Source: Bisporella sp. PMI_857
Taxonomy: Eukaryota; Ascomycota; Leotiomycetes; Helotiales; Helotiaceae
Assembly: GCA_021307315.1 (NCBI GenBank)
Contig: JAJSPD010000003.1
Span: forward strand, 248,001-312,000
DNA: 64,000 nucleotides
Reading direction: 5' to 3'
Each line of letters opens with the position of its first letter. The first letter of the stretch is position 1. A program made the position numbers and the translations under genes. The notes under the pieces were generated by a model. It made no database searches. It was not told where the DNA came from and saw nothing but the letters and a program-made list of their open reading frames with translations. Shown here one piece after another: positions 24,413 through 36,700 of this stretch.

Positions 24413-25468
24413 TCAATATTTAGTGTACCATCCTTCACTATCTATTACAGCTTGAACTCGATCCCCCATAGTAGTAGCTAATCTGTACAAAATCCCATTA
24501 TCTATAGCATGCCATGCTTCCTGAGCACCTTTAATTAATGCATCTAACGTCTCATCCGTATCAGGAGCATGCTCAAGTTCAGGATGTAGCCTATACAGCT
24601 CTGCTTTCATTAAAGCCCATAGATTTTCTATAGGATTCAAATCAGGAGAATACGCAGGCCATGTCATGACTCTGATATGCATCTCACGTAGAATATCCTT
24701 TACGATTTGCCCTCGATGTGGCCCTGCGCCGTCATGCATGAATTCCCCTCCTTCAACCATAATATCAGGAAGAAAAGCTTGATACAACGCTCTAATCACC
24801 CATAATGATACTCCTTGACGTGGAGCTAAAGGATCACCATCAAGAGGTACTAATCCCGTACGCCTATTATGCCCAAATGCTGCCCAAAGCATCTTTTTTA
24901 CTCCTTTGCCAGAAGCTTGAACTGGTTGTACGTCCCCTGCTCGTATTTGATCTTTTGGGCGTGTAAAAGTCCAAATAGGCTTTATTCCGACTCCTCTTTC
25001 TACAGTGCATTCGTCCGACCATGTAACTTTTTCCCAGTCATTCACAGTATAGTGTTGATGATCGATTGCCCACGTTAATCGAGCGTCTGCGTAGCGTTGT
25101 TGAATAGCAGGTCGTTTTAATTGTAGCCACTTCCTTTTGTTCATTTCTCGTAGTAAGCCTTGAAGGGATCGCTTTTTGACTACATCGTCAACTTCGCGCA
25201 ATAGATCTCGCAACTTAATATAAGGATTCGTATAATTAACAATATCGTATACGTGATCGCGTTGTTCGTCAGTAAGAGCACGACGTCGGCCAGAACGTGG
25301 TTTCGACGTAAAATTGGCCTGAGAGGATGCGCGTCGAACTACGCCTTTGATCGTTGATAGAGGTATCTCGGGGTATTTTTGATGAATTCGATTGTATGAC
25401 CATTGAATAGAGCGTAGCTCACAGATTCGAGCCCTCATTTGAGGGGATACTTCACATCCACGAGCCAT
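24413..25468 (-). CDS. Tc1-like transposase, DD34E type
   Basis: A single open frame of 351 aa. The N-terminal third holds two helix-turn-helix DNA-binding regions (from about residues 8-50 and 60-120). The catalytic triad is Asp152 in TWSDECTVERG, Asp246 in FMHDGAGPH and Glu281 in YSPDLNPIENLWALMK, with 34 residues between the last two, so it belongs to the DD34E Tc1 group rather than mariner (DD34D). It performs cut-and-paste transposition into TA sites. Length is normal for the family and no stop or frameshift is present. A (CTACAG)n-like tract sits directly before the ATG. Confidence 0.95.
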   Translation of the reverse strand: MARGCEVSPQMRARICELRSIQWSYNRIHQKYPEIPLSTIKGVVRRASSQANFTSKPRSGRRRALTDEQRDHVYDIVNYTNPYIKLRDLLREVDDVVKKRSLQGLLREMNKRKWLQLKRPAIQQRYADARLTWAIDHQHYTVNDWEKVTWSDECTVERGVGIKPIWTFTRPKDQIRAGDVQPVQASGKGVKKMLWAAFGHNRRTGLVPLDGDPLAPRQGVSLWVIRALYQAFLPDIMVEGGEFMHDGAGPHRGQIVKDILREMHIRVMTWPAYSPDLNPIENLWALMKAELYRLHPELEHAPDTDETLDALIKGAQEAWHAIDNGILYRLATTMGDRVQAVIDSEGWYTKY

Positions 25469-25491
25469 TGTAGCTGTAGCTGTAGCTGTAG
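25469..25491 (-). repeat. Six-base tandem tract before the transposase ATG
   Basis: Nearly four copies of a six-base unit (TGTAGC on the plus strand) lie immediately before the transposase start codon. It forms the end of the 5' leader of the transposase transcript. Its copy number may vary between copies of the element. Confidence 0.8.
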
Positions 25492-25500
25492 AACGTGGTG

Positions 25501-25607
25501 TTGTTTACAAAATCCTCTCAAAAAGCGGCCATGTCGACGCGTACGAATTAGGCATAGAAAGCTCTTGGCATACAAGGGGGGGGTCCGATACTTTTTGCAC
25601 CCTACTG
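25501..25607 (-). repeat. Right terminal inverted repeat of the Tc1-like element
   Basis: 107 bp, reverse complement of the left end at 24282-24388 without a mismatch that I can see. It is followed by the TA duplication. Confidence 0.95.
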
Positions 25608-26123
25608 TATCTCAAGACATATCCTCTGCGCCACAGTCAAGCGCACTTCTCGATTTAAAATGAGTTCCATGGCAGGGTTAAGAATCTCAATCGAAAATTC
25701 ACGTGATGCTGGATAAAGTTGGGGGCGAAAATTATACTAGGAGGACCAAAAGCCATACAAGCATCAAGACATAAACCGAAGGTAATGAAGCAGGATCGGA
25801 ATGCCTTCAAAGGCAAACAGATACTAGGCTTGCATTCACGAAACCAACTTCTTTAAGCTTGACTTAAGTACATTAACTTCGGTGAGTCTTTTGGTATATT
25901 AAGGCCAGCGTAAAGAGGAGTATTCCGTGTTAAGATCCCTTGTAGGGCGGTGCATTAGCGACTACAAGGGTACTGTCAGCCGCAATTCTATTTCCGCAGA
26001 AGGCGCGTGCTTGTGACTAGTCTTCCGTCGCAACTTGGATTTCGTTTACTCTCTTTGAAATATCACTTATATGTTTGTGTTGCAGAGAACCCTTGAGTTT
26101 GTGTAAAAAGGTGCAGTGTCGAG
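25608..26123. other. Right flank of the transposon and promoter of the next gene
   Basis: About 500 bp between the transposon and the start codon of the NLR-N-like gene. The element thus lies within the likely upstream regulatory region of that gene. No gene is seen here. Confidence 0.5.
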
Positions 26124-29100
26124 ATGGAGGCGCTCGGTGGAGTTAGTGCGGTGATCGCCGTAGTCGACTTGGGGTTTAGCCTTGCGGCCGCACTGAACAC
26201 TTATGTAACACAAGTCTCAACGGCTAGTGATGATGTCTCCAACCTCTCCAGCGAGATAGAAGCAACATTAGCGCATCTCCGTGGCCTAGGAAACCTGGTT
26301 AAGAAGAATGAGGAAACAAAAGCCTGGGATAATGATGGGCTTGAATTGGCCAAGCTGTCCATCAAGGACTGCGAGAAGATCATCATAAAACTTAGAAGGT
26401 TGTTGCAGAAAGCAAACTGGAAACGGGGAGATGATGATTTGGGAGGATTCGAGAAGAACGAGATTGACCTTGGTAAATTTGAGAGAGCCACATGGCCAAG
26501 GTTAAGGCCAGATCTTGAAGCGTGCAAAGTAGAGCTGCAAAGGATCAAATTGAATATTGTATTTGTGACAAGCGCGTATATGTTAGGGACTGTGTAAGTC
26601 AACCCCAAAGCTTCTCACAACGTTCCAAAGCCATAGGATGAATCTAACAAACTCTTCAAAAGTACGAGCAAAGCCGAGAGAGACAAGCATCGAGAGAGGA
26701 TTCGTGACCTCAGCGAAGCCAGGAAATGGAACTCAGAAAAGATGAAGAAGCTTCATGAAAGGCAGAAAGGCCCTCTCCCCGTCTATCTTTCAAGTCGGCG
26801 TGGGCCACGTCTAGCACTACATGACAATTCTGGCTATTCTTCGTATGTAGATGAAGCGCTGGAAGAGGAACTTCAGGAAGATTTTGAACGATTCTTGGCT
26901 GCTGAGCAAGAAAAAGAAGAGGAAGAGAATCGCCTCCTTTTTCTCGCTGAAGAAGCCAGGAAACGTGCTGTTGAAGAGGAACAAAGGAAATCAATTGAAG
27001 AGAAAGCAGTTGAAGCCCATCTGCAAAAAATAAGGAAGGCTGAACTGGAGATGAAGGTTAAGAGAGACGAGTTACGCAAAAAATTACAAGAACGAGGGGG
27101 GCTAACTGCGCAACAAATCGATATGGTCATCGATAATGCTCTTCCAGCGACAAGAGGACTCGCTTCTTTGATTGCGCGAGATATCGAAGCGTCAGAGAAG
27201 GACACTACTCAGGCAATCATTGCGCCACAAAATGTCATTGGTAGTAAGGATACACCCCAGCTTGCCCATCCCGTAAAAAAAGTCTCAATACTTAGGTACG
27301 TATACTTTGCTACTGTAATACTTTCCATAGCTCGTATTATTTTGTCAAGGCACTAGGCGGCGGCGCTGTTCACCATAAAAAAGTACTTTGTGGCAATGTG
27401 ACTGCACCACAACATTGAAGGTGATTACTAAGACGCAGTTCTAGGAAAATATTCCCGTCTAGAAATACAGGCACTAGTTCAACTTCCAGCCAAAGCTTAG
27501 TCTCAGCTTGGAGAGATCCTGCTACCAAAACTGGATTTGCGAAACTGGAAAGCTGGTATATCTCGCGCGAGACTAGATGGGATCAGGAACTGCAGCAATG
27601 GAATGCTGGTCGACATGTACCCGCCCCTTTACCGCAAACTTGGATGATCAACGCTCTCATGGAGGCCGAGAATGGGGGTTCAAAGCCCTCAAAAGCTTTC
27701 AAACCTGTTTGGGAAGTATTGCAGTCACTTTCTCCACAGTTGGTGTATTCAATAAATGACCTTCTCGAACAACGAGCACTTCAAAAGCCAAACCACGAGT
27801 GGTCTATTCTACATATTTCACCGGCAAACCAATTCGAGAACAATAGAACATCAGTCAAGATTGGGCCATTCAGATTTCATGTAGATGACGAAGTTCAAAA
27901 TATCAACGACATATACATAATCCTAAAATTTGAAGAAATTTCTGGAGGTGTGATTGGCAGAGGGCTTGAAAGGGAGGACGGGTTGAGCAGACGCGGTAGA
28001 ACTAGAAGCCGTAGCCGAAGCCCTGTCTCAACCATCAGCGAATCTTCAGTGAAGAATCGCTTGCCAGAGACCAGTGTGGTCCCGGCACCTCGAGCATCTA
28101 TCGGAAGGCGCTCGAAAAGTATAGCCCGGCGCGCCTCCAATTATTACGGAGATGAGGAAAATTATGGCAGCCCTGGGCCAATATTTCCTGGCCGCCGTCG
28201 TACTTATTCTGGGGTGCCTCTTCAAACTAGCGTATCGTTCATGGATGACGCTAGGAAACAGCAATACCCTGATCTAACGGCGTCACGTGAGCGTGAGCGA
28301 GAACTCGAGCGACGTGAATATTCGCTGCGCGAACAAGCTGAGCGCAGGCGGCGTGAACTGGAGCTTGAGCGTGAGCGTGAGCGGGATCTCGGGCCACGCG
28401 AATATTCGCTGCGTGAACGGGCTGGACGCAGGCGGCGTGAGCTCGAGCTTGAGCGTGAGCGGGAGCGTGAATTGGAGCGTCGTATACTTGAGCGCCAACG
28501 TGACCGACTAACCGAGCCTGCTCCAGTAATAATCGATGAACGATCCTACGGCCATACCCGAAGTCGAGCTAGACGAGATTCATACGACGCTTATGAACAC
28601 CCTTCCACTCAAAATTGGACAGTAGTGAATGACCATCTTGCACCAACCTCGCGACACTTACCTGTTGAAGCAGAAGTAGTACCTAGAATGTACCAGCCCG
28701 TCTACCCTAGCGCGTATGGGCCTTCATACAATCTTGGCGCATATCCTATGCCGCCTCCAGCACCGGCTCATAATCCCTATGCACCATCTCCGGCGTCTGC
28801 ACCCACCCGCAACCACGAGCGATCATACGGATTACACTCTCGAGATGCGCATGCTCACCACAACATGAGTCTAGTCAGCTTTAGACAAGCGCAGCAACTC
28901 AGAGCACCAAGCATGCCGCCTCTCCAGAGCAGTTTCGATGACTACGATCTAGACAATAGCTATATACCTAATCGACCCACCCCTGTTTACGTCCAAGACG
29001 CCGATGAGTATGGCGAGCCCATCGCGGGAACACGACGGTCTGCTACCGCACGACGCAGGTCTTCCTCTCAACAAAGACGATCTATCAATCGGAGCGACTC

Positions 29101-29599
29101 ATATGGTCCGGGGAGAGTCGAAATATACAATACCGTAGACGATGACGCTGACATCAGGATCAGAAGGCTTGAGCGACAAGATTCGGTAGACACACCGCCA
29201 AGACGACGGTCCTCCTATCCTTACCCCAAGGCCAACGACACATTTGCTGGAGATGAAAACGATGCCGAAAAAGAGATTCTTGACAGGTTGACCGCAAAGC
29301 TTACAAGAAATCCAACGACAAATTTAAGAGTCTCTGAGGACGGACCATCCACTGAGGATGCGTCCGATCAATTACCTAACCATGTAAATGGTGCGCATAA
29401 TCCAACAAGGCTGTCAGATATCCTTGAAGACAGCGATGAGGACAAAAGCAGGAACGAGCCAAAGGATGATGAACATGATGGTTGGGACGCTGAGAACCTC
29501 GAACTCGGGGACGAGCGACATCGTCGAATCACACGCTCCCCGGAGAGTTTTGATGGCGAGGATTCTAGAAACCCGGGGTACAGGCTATACTTGCCTTAA
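26124..29599 (+). CDS. Large protein with fungal NLR-type N-terminal domain, coiled coil and disordered tail
   Basis: Proposed exons are 26124-26593, 26663-27295 and 27439-29599 (1087 aa). Residues 1-155 (MEALGGVSAVIAVVDLGFSL, then long amphipathic helices) resemble the helical domain (Fungal_N/Helo-like) found at the start of many fungal STAND/NLR-like proteins, but no NACHT or NB-ARC domain follows. Residues about 215-310 are a Glu/Lys/Arg-rich coiled coil. Beyond 368 come a Trp-containing ordered part and a long Arg/Ser/Tyr/Pro-rich disordered tail with an internal 28-residue duplication. Intron 1 (69 bp) is canonical. Intron 2 (143 bp) has donor GTACGT and acceptor CGCAG; if it is retained, the reading frame ends after YVYFATVILSIARIILSRH, a hydrophobic C-terminal tail, giving 387 aa. 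Two separate genes (second starting at 27644) remain possible. Function unknown. Confidence 0.6.
28319..28486 (+). repeat. 84-bp in-frame tandem duplication
   Basis: Two copies (28319-28402 and 28403-28486) encode related 28-residue units that begin YSLRE and end in an Arg/Glu-rich run. The unit length is a multiple of three, so the frame is kept. It lies in the charged part of the NLR-N-like gene. Confidence 0.75.
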
Positions 29600-31903
29600 T
29601 TCTTGACTCATAGAGATATACAGGGAATGGAAGATGAAGGTAGCGTTTCAGGTCTCGTTGTTTTTTTTTTTTAGGAGGGTTAATTTTTATTTTTTTGTTG
29701 GTATATCGCGACAGTTTTGGAAACGCTTGCCAAGGATATAACGACGAGAAACAAGAACTTCCGTTTTATGGGGAGATTTTTGGCAATTTGTCATTGGTCG
29801 CATAACAGCTGGCATTGCTTAAGGATTGTATATCCTCTTATGTGTTTATAGTTTCCTGATGAGTGATTTTGCACTCATAAAGCCCAAATTATATGACTCT
29901 CCGACGAGCTGCACAATGGGTCTATCCGAAAGCGCAACTAATTCGTGGAGATGAATGTTCTCTTTGTAGCTCATGACAGCCTAGATGACACTAACAAATT
30001 CTTCTGGAGCCTTCCACGGCATGGCCGTTTATTAGTATATTTGTCCAGATAGAGTATCTGAGTCCCTGCCCGTTGGTGAAGATATCCTTCGGATGCAGCT
30101 AAGAAAGCTGTCTATTGCCAGCTAAACTGTTCCGCGCTGGAGGGTGGAGGCTTCGAGAGCGAGATAGATGAGTCCAAGGTAAGTGATTTGAAGCGAGAAA
30201 ATTCAGACCTTGCATAGCCGTTCAGACTATCGTACTTCAATTCTTGTACTCTAACTACCAGCCGACCGGCACAACCGGCGAGTTTTAAGAACAAGGCGCG
30301 GTGCATCGCAATGGTGAAGGCAAACATTAGATGGTAGTTTTTCCTGGCGATCGAATGGTGGGTAGCAACTGACGGGCAGTGCTCCAAGTGGAAGCGCTAC
30401 AAAAGGGAATGAAGCGGTAGAAGGAGATATATCAGCCACGAAGGAATCGAGAGGCTCCAGAGCCCGAAGTTATCGAGCGCCAAGCACGAGACGAACCCGG
30501 GGAAAAAATATGGGGAGGCAACTGACGCAAGAATTGCAGTGTAACTCAAGCATGATTGGACATTTGCTAGATAAGCATAGTGGACCAAGGTAAGCGTCAA
30601 TAGTGGAGGGAGTCACATGCGTGGTATGGGTGGAAAGGCTGGGTGGAAAGGCTCGCTGGATCGAAATTGCTCTGGGTGGCTGGCATACATAATTACTGCC
30701 ATGTGCATACGATAGCCCTTCCATCGATCCATGAAAGTCGGTTCTCTATTCCACGTTCGCTGCTGTTTGTTAAGAGATTATGCCAGCCATACTAGAGTAT
30801 CCCTTACCAGATTTCATATTTGCTGTTGGGAGAAGGCGGGCCGAAATATTGATGCCAGATAGTACATATTGTTCGAACTTGGAGATGTTCTCTTCGCCTC
30901 AAAACAGTGCCAGGAAAGCACATAGTGCTATGTAGGGACTGTAAAATAGTGAGACGTGCTATTTTTCAAGACGCAGCCTACAAATTTGAAGGTTCTGAAG
31001 ATACGAGAGTCTAGGCAGTTCTTCATGCAGTAACAGACCACGGGTGGAGGAGGTGTAAGCACTGCGGTAGAGTTATAGATCGTAGGTAAGGTGGCAATCA
31101 TTGAAGGTGGTACTATTTCCTACACGCTCAGGGACAAGCATAGCTAAAATTTTAAGCGATATTATTTGTACTAATTTGCTATGCATGTGTGGCCATTTGA
31201 AAGGGTTGCAGGTGCCTTTGTTGTTCGCTTCCTGCATATTTAGAGCCGCATAGTGTGGATAAGTGCATTTGAACCGACAAGAACTCAAGCACAGAGGTTA
31301 TGAGTTCACCATTGTGACTCAGCCAACTTTAGAGCTGAGAATCTACGATCGGCCAGAAGAAGGTGGCCAGAAATGGCGATGATTCATATGTGAAAGGGAT
31401 GAAGACCGTGAAAGGCCTTCCGGAAGATATATAATATTTCATCCTGAATGAGAAGCAAAGTAACAGACTTAATCTGACCCTTAGAGCCAATGTAGAGCGT
31501 CGCATCAAGGGAAACTCAGCATCTCGACCTTCATAAAAAAACCAGCCATGTAGCGAGATTTTCTCACACATTGACATAGACGAAGACTTGCTGGGTATGA
31601 ATTCGCAGATGGCTGGGAACTAGAAGCTGTTATACATATCTCAATCAGCCTCTTCCAGCGGACGAATATGCCGACGAACGCGAATGGGTTTTGAGGTTAA
31701 TGCACCTTCTGGGTCAAGTGTACCCGCTAGAAGCAATTGGCCAGCACGCACTAAATTTCTCTCATACACTGTTGTCTCGTGACTAGCCATCAGAGTTATG
31801 CATGGAGTTCTCACGATCGTGGACGGAGTAGAAAGTGACGATTGTAGATAGCCGGGATGAGTCGTGAATGTGAAACCCGCATATGCTTTTTCATTAACAC
31901 CTT
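29600..31903. other. Convergent intergenic region of 2.3 kb
   Basis: Lies between the 3' ends of two convergent genes. It has T-runs near 29660-29697 and otherwise mixed sequence with only short chance frames. No gene, RNA or repeat is supported. For a compact fungal genome this is long for a convergent interval and may hide a small untranslated RNA or a lost gene. Confidence 0.4.
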
Positions 31904-33305
31904 CTATACCTCGATAATCTTATCATCGTCGCCAGATTCTGCTTCTTCAGCTTCTTGAGTCGCCCAGCTCCCTCCTCCTCCACCACTCTGTAATCGTCCA
32001 AAGGGTTTGGGAACGCCACTAGGATTTCCGGGTTTTGGTTCTCTTGTGAGTGCCTTCATATCGACATCAACCTTCTCATCGTTTTCTTCGTCCCGCATCA
32101 AAACCTGCACCAGCCTTTCACAAGCTTCTCGGACATCATCGTTCTCAACACGCAGATGCGTTTCTCTTATTATTGGATATACTTTCACCTCCCGAAGAAT
32201 ATCCCTTCCTTTCCGACTTGTCGTGAGAAGCATGAGCGTTTCGACATGTGTTTGTATTATTGCTGGATCCGGTTCTCTCTTTTTGTCTGGTGGCAGTAAT
32301 TGTAAATCTGGTAACATGTTTAATGAATCTTCCTCATCATATTCCTCATTTCCCATAATCGGGAGCAATAAATATGGTAGAATATTGATCTCGTCATCGT
32401 CTAAGAACCTTGGATGGGCTTCAACTTCGAACGCAACGTTTTTAATCGTTGATGCAACTCCTTTCCGCCGGATGTCCGATTTATGTTCGGTGAAAACCAC
32501 TAACTTGGAAAGGGGAACGACTCCGTCATAGTCCTGCTTTGTAAGAAAGTATTGTCGTCCTTCGGAGTGCTTTGCCAGGTCTGCAAATAAATAGGACAGG
32601 TAATCGAAGTTAGCATCTTTATTATATGTCCCATCTGCACCCTTAACAAAAAGGTCAAGTAATTGATCGATTGAACGGTTATTGCTCTTCAATTCCTTTG
32701 GCGCAGGGCGTTCGAGGTGCAGGATATCTTTCATTTCGTCATACTTCGCAAGGTTGGCCAAAAGCATCGAGATTTCATTTGCATTGGGTTCAGCAGGATT
32801 CTGAAGTCGAAATACTGTTAGAAAGCGTAAGATGGGCGGGTATGGCTCGCTGACCTACACTTATTCTGCTCAAAAGTGTTTTCATAAATTCTTTGTCTCT
32901 CGCTAGGCATTCCAGGATTTCCCGACTAGATGATAGGTTTATAAGCATAGTAAGGGCATTTTTGGCAATTTCCTACAGTGGTTTAGTCAGCGCCAGAAAT
33001 CCTTCAAGCCTGGGTTTGCAGGAAATCTGTACCTTGTAGTCCCGAACTAATAGCTTGAGATCCTTTATGGGTAGTAATTGGTTTGACTGAAATATCAAAG
33101 GATGGGATATGGAATACGGAACAAGGTGCTCAACGGCTGCGCAGATTAGTTCGTCGCCATTCTACGTAGCCATGTGTGAGGAGTGCTCACCAAGCTGGCG
33201 TACTTGTGTATTTCCATGGGATATGAAATCCACAAGCTGCGGGAATTTTAGTTGCTAAGGATATATTAGGCTTAAGGGACGTACTTCTTCTAATTCTGTA
33301 GGCAT
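31904..33305 (-). CDS. HGH1: HGH1 (armadillo-like chaperone for elongation factor 2)
   Basis: Five exons: 33305-33285, 33236-33191, 33136-33033, 32972-32859 and 32800-31904 (393 aa). All phases agree. The junctions rebuild MPTELEELVDFISHGN, QLAVEHLVPYS, then LLPIKDLKLLVRDYKEIAKN, ALTMLINLSS and NPAEPNANEISMLLANLAKY, the DUF383/DUF384 pattern of HGH1/FAM203. Yeast Hgh1 binds unfolded eEF2 and, with TRiC and Cns1, helps it fold. The C-terminal 50 residues are Gly/Glu/Asp-rich and disordered. The first exon is only 21 bp and the second 46 bp. In introns 1 and 3 the true acceptor is the second of two AGs after the branch site, so simple gene finders could miss the start. Confidence 0.9.
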
Positions 33306-33799
33306 GGTGCTTGGAAATTCTGGTAGACAGGGTGATCTGACCTTGTTGATAGCGCAAGTCGAAAATAAAAATTTGGGATGGAGGGGTACGTGGGGCAAAG
33401 CAAGCTCGCTGTAAAGGGAATAGTGGTCATAATTTTACCAGGTTCACCGCCTTGAATTGATATGTTTGACCTACCTAAGCCATAAGACACACGCACTTAG
33501 TCCTACCTCTCTATACGTTGTATCCTATGCGCTTTGTAGCACCACGAAGTTCAATATTAGGAGTTTGATTAATCGCAGATGTTAGATTTACTTTGCATGG
33601 AGTTCGCGATCCGGGCAAGAGGGCCTCTCCATACTTTAGAGCAATAGCAGAGCAGTGTCGTCAGTAATAAATTCAGCGAAATGCTACGGCGAGCTTACGA
33701 CTGAATCTAAGCTATGTCTGGGGATCACCCTTGACCATATCCGCAGGTCCATTTTTGTTGTTTCAGGTAACTACCTGCCTCAAAGCACCTGTGCCAAAC
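33306..33799. other. Intergenic, HGH1 promoter and 3' flank of the Cid1-like gene
   Basis: About 490 bp between two minus-strand genes. It should hold the HGH1 promoter and the terminator of the upstream gene. No coding content is seen. Confidence 0.5.
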
Positions 33800-36700
33800 C
33801 TACGACGGTTGACGCCCGTGAAGAAGATCTAATAACTCTTGTAGCCCACCGCCGTCGCCTCTCTTAGCAGAGACAGGTTCCAGTAGCTCTTCCCGTTGTT
33901 CCCTGCCGATGTTTGATATGATTCTCCATGCTCTTCGGAATTCATCTCTAATTTGGACGATGCCATCATGTGTCACCGTCCTTGCAACATTATGATCAAC
34001 TTCAAAAGGATCTTCGATTGCAAAAAGGTAGCGATGACGAATTTCCTTTACCTCTTCGATCGTTTTTTGTTTGACTGATTTGGCTTTAGACTCGTCTTCT
34101 GGAAGTGCTGATTTCTCTAACTCCGGATTGTCGTTAGGATGCGTTGAGTTGGCCAGGTCTATTGGCGCAGCAACGCTTGTAACCTCGACAACCGTCTTAG
34201 CACCTACCCAGCCTTTCTCCTGCTTTGTCAAAATACCCCTTTGTGTCCTTAAGCTTAGTACCTGCCTACCCCAGTCAAAGCCTCGATTAGGTACAGTGGT
34301 CATTTGTCCTCCTTGGGCAAAATATTCAAAGAATCCTCTCAAAAGCAGTCCGGTAGGATCTTTATTATGGTTGAGGTGACCACGTTTCGCAAGATCAAGA
34401 ATCCCTGATTCGTTTCTCCAAAACCGAACATCATGTCCTTTGCAGGTAGTCTGGGCTGCGATTTCAGCCGGTGAGAGAGTCGGCGGAGGATCTTTCTGCA
34501 CAATCTGAAGGTTTGGACAAACGAATGGTTGTGTGATGTTGACAAGATAATGCAGTACCATGAGGACATATCCGTAGCTACTTAGCGTTCCTCGATATGG
34601 GGTGTTGATGCCGCGGACTTTGGCCCAATGCTTGACGAAGAGAATCAGTTCTTTGACACGTGGATCGCTATGCGAGTAACAACGTAGCAGTAACGTATTA
34701 TGCAGGGCTAACTCTGCTGAAAAGTTGATATCGCACTGAATACCAATATCTGTTTTGGGAAATTCAAGGTGATCTTTGTATTTGTCTCGAGGCTTGTTCT
34801 GAGAGACGCTTGTAGGGTCCGGCAAACTACGAATATTAGTTACAAGAAGTATGTTTGCTTCATTGCCGAGTATATCATTGATAGGAGTTCGAAGTAGACT
34901 GATATATTGTTGGATATAAGAATGGTCAGACTCTTCGAATAGACCCTTACTAAGGGCATGCGCATAGTCATCTTGAACACGTTAGAAATTTCAATATACT
35001 AAACTCCGTTGTAACCAAATATGTTACAGTGATTATTCGAGGACTTACTAGCAAGTTGTAGTGCCCTGTGTTGCAGACAGATTTTTGCTAAGAGTGTCTG
35101 GCCTTGTACAAGCTTTCGCATCGCTTCCTGCATTTCTGTGTTGGAGATGCCAGAAATGTAGTGGGAAATGATGATAGGCGTAATGCTATCCTGCCCCTTC
35201 TCGGTACCGCTGGTTGTGAGATCCGCAAGAATCTTCGCGGCTCTTTTATAATAAGAAAATGGGTCTTCATGCAATTCTTGCTCGAGGAAGACAAGGCGCA
35301 AAGAGCTGACTGTGAAGTTGACAGAAAGTTAGGCACATTTTGGTAATTTAAGAATGATTTTGGACGATACATACTGTGCTTGAGCTTTTCTGATGCAATA
35401 AAGAGCAGCCTGTTATAAGGAACTGGGTCTTCGACACGCTTATCTTGCAAAAGTCTACATTGGCTGTCAGATTTATAGCAATGTAAATATAATCCTGTAG
35501 CGTACCTCCATCCTTCAACAACTTTTAGACACTCAAACTCACGTCGATCATTCGACTCAGTGAGTGGGCGATTGTCCCACGCCATCGCCAAACGTTCTCC
35601 TTCAGCTTGAATCCAGATCCCATGAATAGACCGCTGTAAGTACGGAACTGATGTATCAAACAAAGGCTGAATGGAATGATAGCTACTCAAACGCGACTTC
35701 AAATCTCCGTCACTCAATCCGAGAATAAATGCCTTACAAATCTCGTTGAGTAAAACCCCTTCTTCTTGACTGAGGTTAGGCGAGCTAACCAGAACATCAC
35801 GACCGCTGAGTTTTCGTAAAAGTCGTTTTGTAGTATTGTAGTAGTCTGTTAAGGATTGGCTCTCCTTTTGCTTAAGCTTCGAGAGCTGATTTTCACTTAA
35901 ACTATTGTTGGATACAACAGGCTCAACAGGAGAAAGCTCTGGGCTAGATAAGAGTTTCTCCTTGATAATAGCTGTGGTAATCGGTGCTGTCTTTGGTGGA
36001 GATTTAGTTTGGACAGTCTCTGTAGCCTCTTCTTCGACAAAACCACTTTCCCACTTGGCACGCTCCTCCCGCAGGTCTGCTAATAACTTTGATGTTGGCT
36101 TTTGGCAAAGCTTGATGATAGGTACCCTCGTCCGTGTGAGTAGTCTTGCCCCGTACCCCATATCCAATAGCTTCCTCTCTAGAAGACGAGGTATGGGAGA
36201 TTCTGGGTTATCGGCAGCAGGAATTGAAAGGGGAGTCAAAAGCGCCAAATCCATGTCTGATGCTTTCGTGGCGAATCCGGAACTCATACTTCCGAAGCAT
36301 TGAAGTTGTACCGTAGCCACATCAAAACTTGGATTTACTAGATCTATGGTCTCATGTTGAGAGATTGCCTCTTTACAAATATCTTCGATGACTGCTCGGA
36401 ATGCTTCCTTTTCAGCTTGCTCCACAGGGCCAATTCCAACCAAGGGGACCGCATCTTGAATAAGAGAATCAAGGTGACTGATTTGTTTACCAATCTCCTC
36501 TGCGGTATAATTGAATCCTCTCCCTCTTCCATGGGCACCCTGGTGGCTAGGCTGATAGAGCTGATTGTTTTGAGGAGCGGGCCGTGAGTAGCTCGATACA
36601 GAGTTTTCTGAAGCGACATTTTGCTGATACTGATGTTGTTGATGATTTTGGCTTTGCCTTGGTTCCATCTGGTAGCTTCCGTTCTGACTATATTGATTGT

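Larger units (their letters stand above)
24282..25607 (-). mobile_element. Complete Tc1-like DNA transposon (1326 bp)
   Basis: The element starts with CAGTAGGGTGCAAAAAG and ends with its reverse complement. Both terminal inverted repeats are 107 bp (24282-24388 and 25501-25607) and I find them identical base for base, including a run of eight C/G. It is flanked by TA on both sides (24280-24281 and 25608-25609), the target duplication of the Tc1/mariner superfamily. It contains one uninterrupted transposase gene on the minus strand. Identical ends and an open frame mean a recent insertion and possible activity. There is no sign of C-to-T decay in the coding part. Confidence 0.95.
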
